Below the pieces are notes generated by a model. It made no database searches, was not told the DNA's origin, and was given only the letters and a program-made list of their open reading frames with translations. From Sorangium cellulosum (GTDB lineage Bacteria > Myxococcota_A > Polyangia > Polyangiales > Polyangiaceae), in contig NZ_CP012670.1 in the NCBI RefSeq assembly GCF_004135735.1, positions 6,836,501-6,900,500 on the forward strand: a stretch of DNA of 64,000 nucleotides, in the 5' to 3' direction. Position numbers and translations under genes: made by a program. Shown here in pieces: positions 60,667-64,000 of this stretch (positions are counted from its first letter, which is position 1; every line of letters begins with the position of its first letter).

Positions 60667-61650
60667 CTACCATTTGACCTTGACCTCCGCGCCGCCGGGT
60701 CGCGGCCGCACTTCGGTATCGCCCGCGACGACGACGTAGACGAATGTAGCGACGCCCAGGAGCGTGCCGGCCGTGAGCGAAGCCGTTCCCAGGTGGCTCA
60801 TGGTGCTCACGCCTTCGCGCGACGCATGTACCCGAGCAGCATCGCCTTCCCGCGCTGGCTCACACAACGCCGCCCGCCGCTCGTCCTGCGCGCTGTTGGC
60901 CGCGACATGAAGCCCGAGCCCCGTCACGAGCAGGCCCACCGCGGCGGTGGCGCCGGTGGCGGCGACCTACGGCTTCACGCCCGACGGAGCCCGTCCCGCC
61001 AAGGCCTCCCGCGTCGGCGCGAGCGGGCCACCCGCGGCACCGGCCGGCCGCGCGGGCGGGCTCTCGATCCTCTGGAACACGATGGGCACGCTTTGCGACT
61101 CAGCGACCTTGACCGTCACGCCCACACGGGCGATGCGTCCGTCGTACGCCATGGCGACGATCTCGTGCAGGCCGGGCAGCACGTAGACCCGATCGGCGCG
61201 ATCGACCTTGCGGCCATCCACCAGGACCCGCTCCGGCACGACACCCGGGGCCGTGAAGATGTGGAGCACGCCCACTTCCTGAAGCACCCGCGCGAGATCG
61301 GCGTGCCGGACCTCCCAGCGGCGGCGCTCGAGGTCGTTCTTCGGCGGCGGCATGCGCGCGGCGCACTCGGAGAGTTCCTCGGCGGCCACGTCCCAGCGAC
61401 CGAGGCGCGTGTCCACCACCCCGAGCTGGCAGAGGGCCATGGTCGAGGGGTCGAGGTGGAGGATACGCGCCCAGAGGCGCCGCGCCTCGACCATGTCGAG
61501 GCTCTTCATGGCGGCCTCGGCCTGCTGGTACAGCGCCTCCAGCTCCTTGGACCGCGGTGGCGGCTCGGCGGCGCGCAGGTGGAAGGACGCGAGGACCACG
61601 GCGATGGCCACTGCGCGCGATGAACACGTCCGCAAGAGAGAAGTGGCCAT
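60667..61650 (-). pseudogene. TPR/PEGA-type membrane protein gene interrupted by an in-frame TAG
   Basis: From ATG 61650 a signal peptide (VAIAVVLASFHLRAAEP), a TPR-like region (LEALYQQAEAAMKSLDMVEA) and a PEGA-like beta domain (ERVLVDGRKVDRADRVYVLPG) lead to GVKP and a TAG at 60967-60969. Past the stop, in the same frame, the sequence goes on as VAATGATAAVGLLVTGLGLH and reaches a second membrane segment and a stop at 60667. Myxobacterial proteins of this type normally end with two membrane helices, so the two parts are one gene, probably with Tyr (TAC) changed to TAG. The upstream part alone would be a 227-residue secreted protein. Confidence 0.72.
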
Positions 61651-62008
61651 GGTTCGCCTCGCCCAGTTCGAGGAGACCTCTCCGCCGCGCCGGCGGCACC
61701 CCGCGCGGAAGACGTGGCCCATGTATCACGCTGCTCCCATCGCCCACAAGAGGGACCTCATGATGATGGCCACGCGTGCGATGCGGGCTGTCGGACCCTG
61801 GTGACCCATGGATCGGACGGACGACAGCGGCGCCAGGGTCCGTGGCGCGCGATTGGAGGCCTCGCCGAGCGGGGATAACGCTTTGCTGGGGAGAGGTTGT
61901 GGGTCTCGTCGCTCTATGATCGCGGCTCGCTCCCCTCTGTGCCAACGTCGGGTGAGACAAGCTGCCCCTGGAAATCTGTGATGAGAGGGCGGAGAATGGA
62001 CCTGACCC

Positions 62009-62464
62009 GTGCCGAAGCCTTCCCATCTCCGATCCGTCGATCCTACCCCCGCCCCAGCGGCGCAGGGCGCTGCTCCCCGCCCGAGTGGCGCCGCCGTCGA
62101 GAGCGTGCCGAAGCCGGGCAAGAGGCGGAAGTTCTCGGCGGCGGAGAAGCTGCGCATCGTTCGCGAGGCGGCCGCGTGCACCCAGCGCGGGGACATCGAG
62201 GCGCTGCTGCGCCGCGAGGGCATCTACAGCTCCCTCCTGGCGGCGTGGCGCAAGCAGCTCGCCCTCCACGGCAGCGAGGCTCTCGCGGAGCGCAAGCCCG
62301 GCCGCAAGCCGAAGCAGGACGCCAAGGACCGGCGCATCGCCGAGCTCGAGAAGCGCTCGGCGCGGCTCGAGGAGAAGCTCGCGCTCGCTGAGAAGCTCAT
62401 CGACCTCCAAAAAAAAGTCTCTGCCATTCTGGGCGTCAATCTCACGACCGACGGAGAGCGCTGA
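62009..62464 (+). CDS. IS3-family OrfA (transposase HTH subunit)
   Basis: The product is 151 aa. Residues 35-85 form the HTH_Tnp_1-type helix-turn-helix (RKFSAAEKLRIVREAAACTQ, then LRREGIYSSLLAAWRKQ). Residues 100-135 are a leucine-zipper-like coiled coil (ELEKRSARLEEKLALAEKL). The stop TGA overlaps the orfB ATG (TGATG). A slippery A8G run near its end allows an OrfAB fusion. It binds the IS ends. Confidence 0.9.
   Translation: MPKPSHLRSVDPTPAPAAQGAAPRPSGAAVESVPKPGKRRKFSAAEKLRIVREAAACTQRGDIEALLRREGIYSSLLAAWRKQLALHGSEALAERKPGRKPKQDAKDRRIAELEKRSARLEEKLALAEKLIDLQKKVSAILGVNLTTDGER
62409..62417 (+). promoter_or_regulatory. Probable -1 programmed frameshift site (A8G)
   Basis: Eight A followed by G lie in orfA codons CAA AAA AAA GTC. 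A -1 slip moves the ribosome into the orfB frame, which is open from here through the orfB ATG (no stop in the 16 codons between). IS3 elements use this device to make the OrfAB transposase. Confidence 0.65.
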
Positions 62465-63597
62465 TGGACGTCATCGAGCAGCTCGATGACCCGCACGTCC
62501 CCATCGCGCAGGCGTGTGAGGCGCTCGGCGTCAGCCGCGCTACGCTCTACCGGCAGACCCGGCCCGCGCCGCCTCCCGCGCCGCCCCGGCCCGCTCCGAG
62601 TCCACGCCGGCTCAGCGACCCCGAGCGGAAGGCCGTGCTCGACGTGCTGCACAGCGACGAGTTCGTCGACCAGCCCCCGCCGGAGGTCTACGCGACGCTG
62701 CTGTCGCGCGGCGTCTATCTCGCCTCCATCCGCACGATGTACCGGCTGCTCGCCGCCTCCGGCGAGAGCGGCGAGCGGCGCGCGCAGCGTGGGCCGATGA
62801 AGCATGCCAAACCGACGCTCACCGCCACGGCCCCCAACCAGATCTGGACGTGGGACATCACCAAGCTGCGCGGGCCGCTGCCCGGGGTCTTCTACTGCCT
62901 GTACGTCGTCCTCGACCTGTTCAGCCGCATGACCGTTGGCTGGCTGCTCGCCGAGCGCGAGAGCGCGGAGCTTGCCGAGCAGCTCTTCGCGGAGACCGTC
63001 GCCCGCCACGGCGTCGAGCCCGGCTCGCTCACGGTGCACGCCGACCGCGGCTCCGCGATGAGGTCGGAGGGGCTCGCCCAGCTCTTCGGCTCCCTCGGCG
63101 TCGGTCGTAGCTTCAGCCGGCCTCACGTCAGCGATGACAACGCGTTCTCCGAGGCGCAGTTCAAGACGCTCAAGTACCAGCCCGACTATCCGGATCGCTT
63201 TGCATCGCTGACTCATGCACGAGCGTGGTGCCAGGAGTTCTTCGGCTGGTATAACGACCTTCATCAGCATTCTGGCCTTGCGCTCTTCACACCTGCTGAT
63301 GTATTCTACGGCCGCGTTGAAGACATCGCGGCCCGTCGACAGGTCGCCCTCGATGCGGCCTACGCTGCGCATCCTGAACGCTTCCCGAACGGTCCGCCCG
63401 TCGTACGCAGGCCGCCTGCCTCGGTCGCCATCAACCCGCTGTCCGTAGACGACGCTGCCGGCGAGGCCGCTGCGCCGCCGCACACGGGCACGACCAGCGA
63501 CGCGCCCGAGCCTGGCGCCACGCCCGCCGCCGCGGCGCGACCTCTGCCGCTCACGTCCCAGAGCCGGAACGCGCCCCTCTGCGCGATCCACTCATAG
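62464..63597 (+). CDS. IS3-family OrfB (DDE integrase-type transposase)
   Basis: The product is 377 aa. The rve domain spans about 110-270. The catalytic DDE triad is in IWTWDITKLRG, VHADRGSAM and SDDNAFSEAQFKTLK (D, D and E). An HTH_21-like region precedes it. The C-terminal 60 residues are an Ala/Pro-rich tail longer than in most IS3 OrfB. All catalytic residues are kept, so the element could be active. Confidence 0.92.
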   Translation: MDVIEQLDDPHVPIAQACEALGVSRATLYRQTRPAPPPAPPRPAPSPRRLSDPERKAVLDVLHSDEFVDQPPPEVYATLLSRGVYLASIRTMYRLLAASGESGERRAQRGPMKHAKPTLTATAPNQIWTWDITKLRGPLPGVFYCLYVVLDLFSRMTVGWLLAERESAELAEQLFAETVARHGVEPGSLTVHADRGSAMRSEGLAQLFGSLGVGRSFSRPHVSDDNAFSEAQFKTLKYQPDYPDRFASLTHARAWCQEFFGWYNDLHQHSGLALFTPADVFYGRVEDIAARRQVALDAAYAAHPERFPNGPPVVRRPPASVAINPLSVDDAAGEAAAPPHTGTTSDAPEPGATPAAAARPLPLTSQSRNAPLCAIHS

Positions 63598-63616
63598 GAT
63601 TCTCGTCCGGCCTGTC

Positions 63617-64000
63617 TCAAACCTGTTGGCATTTTCCGCTCGGCCGTGGCTCTTCCTCGGACCCGTCCCACGTATCCCAGACCTCGTCCTGCGGATCGGG
63701 GAAGCCGAGCCCGGCCAGGAATTTCCGCGACTCCAGGACGATCTCGGGAGGGACTTCGAGGGACGGCGTCCAATCGCTGAAGAGCTCGCGAAGCCTCACG
63801 GCATGTACCCACGACATTGTCTTTTTAGGTTGGGACCCAGGCTCTGCGGTATCGTTCTTCTGTGCAATCGGGAGGTAGGCGTCCAGATGATGCAGGATGT
63901 GCTCGCGGGGCGGCGCACCGGTCGCTTTCGCCCTGAGTTTAGGGAAAGCACAATACGATGCAATATCCATCAAGCACACGAGGTGCATCAGGAAGTTCTT
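63617..64000 (-). CDS. Uncharacterised protein, 5' end outside window, 3' end formed by the IS inverted repeat
   Basis: The frame is open from the window edge (KNFLMHLVCLMDIASYC) to a stop at 63617; the first ATG inside is at 63988, but the frame continues off the window. The last codons (CQQV-stop) read through the IS3 right end, so the natural C-terminus has probably been replaced. The visible 127 residues are mixed helix and acidic tail (DPQDEVWDTWDGSEEEPR). GC is low for the window (about 57%). No family is recognised. A continuation on the left of the IS is not evident. Confidence 0.55.
   Translation of the reverse strand, partial: KNFLMHLVCLMDIASYCAFPKLRAKATGAPPREHILHHLDAYLPIAQKNDTAEPGSQPKKTMSWVHAVRLRELFSDWTPSLEVPPEIVLESRKFLAGLGFPDPQDEVWDTWDGSEEEPRPSGKCQQV

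Larger units (their letters stand above)
61940..63631 (+). mobile_element. IS3-family insertion sequence
   Basis: Two transposase genes, orfA and orfB, lie between imperfect inverted ends. Reading inward, the left end (from 61940) starts TGCCAACGTCGGGTGAGACA, and the right end (from 63631, minus strand) starts TGCCAACAGGTTTGAGACA; both share TGCCAAC and TGAGACA. The element would be about 1.69 kb. I see no matching 3-4-base target duplication (CTG on the left, TTT on the right), so the exact borders or an old rearrangement remain open. Confidence 0.75.

Overview
This 64 kb window comes from a very GC-rich (about 72%) chromosome with long open frames in several registers, many GTG starts and strongly NNG/NNC-biased codons. 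The gene content points to a myxobacterium, most likely a Sorangium/Polyangiales relative. It has eukaryote-like Ser/Thr kinases, a DUF2378/TIGR02265 (Myxococcales-type) protein, large AAA-TPR proteins, Pro/Gln-rich OmpA proteins and many secreted proteins of unknown function. Nothing marks the bulk of it as plasmid or phage; the only mobile element seen is an IS3-type insertion at the right edge.

Layout. 1-13.3 kb: an edge-truncated membrane protein, a beta-propeller lipoprotein, a DUF2917-EamA exporter divergent from a MocR regulator with a clear operator between them, an Rrf2 regulator with thioredoxin, a membrane-anchored Ser/Thr kinase with DWG in place of DFG, and two secreted proteins that share a Cys-pair module. 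13.3-19.6 kb (minus strand): a sulfur assimilation and cysteine operon, reading Rrf2 regulator, CysK, E1-like adenylyltransferase, CysO sulfur carrier, a small E1-like fragment protein, CysM, JAMM protease (Mec type) and, after a short gap, a fused APS kinase-ATP sulfurylase. This is the highlight: the E1 lacks its usual N-terminal Arg-bearing segment, while the small neighbour carries exactly that segment and no nucleotide-binding glycine loop.

19.9-23 kb: an acyl-CoA dehydrogenase and a HTH protein. 23-29 kb: a regulatory phosphotransferase chain without sugar permeases (EI, HPr, RapZ, HPr kinase, EIIA-Ntr), then a ribosome hibernation factor and a free-standing sigma-70 region 1.1-like protein. 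29.8-38.8 kb: single-gene units (MpaB-type oxygenase, zinc-ribbon Ser/Thr kinase, NAD-isocitrate dehydrogenase, RsbR-like protein, DUF2378, DinB, VOC, M15 peptidase, hotdog thioesterase). 38.9-45.2 kb: a 112-bp inverted repeat, an AAA-TPR protein divergent from a membrane protein with an effector-associated-like domain, a Zn-finger protein and murein endopeptidase MepA.

45.4-50.2 kb: an operon-like row of 3-oxoacid CoA-transferase A/B, AccD, FolC and an SDR. 50.4-57.6 kb: GlmM, an ABC ATPase overlapping an NtrC-type regulator, and a 973-aa OmpA-family protein. 57.6-64 kb is visibly decaying: a frameshifted gene, an orientation-switching minisatellite, a wHTH-nucleotidyltransferase, a small lipoprotein, a TPR/PEGA-type gene cut by an in-frame TAG, and an IS3-family element whose right end forms the 3' end of a gene running off the window. 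No rRNA, tRNA or CRISPR array was recognised.
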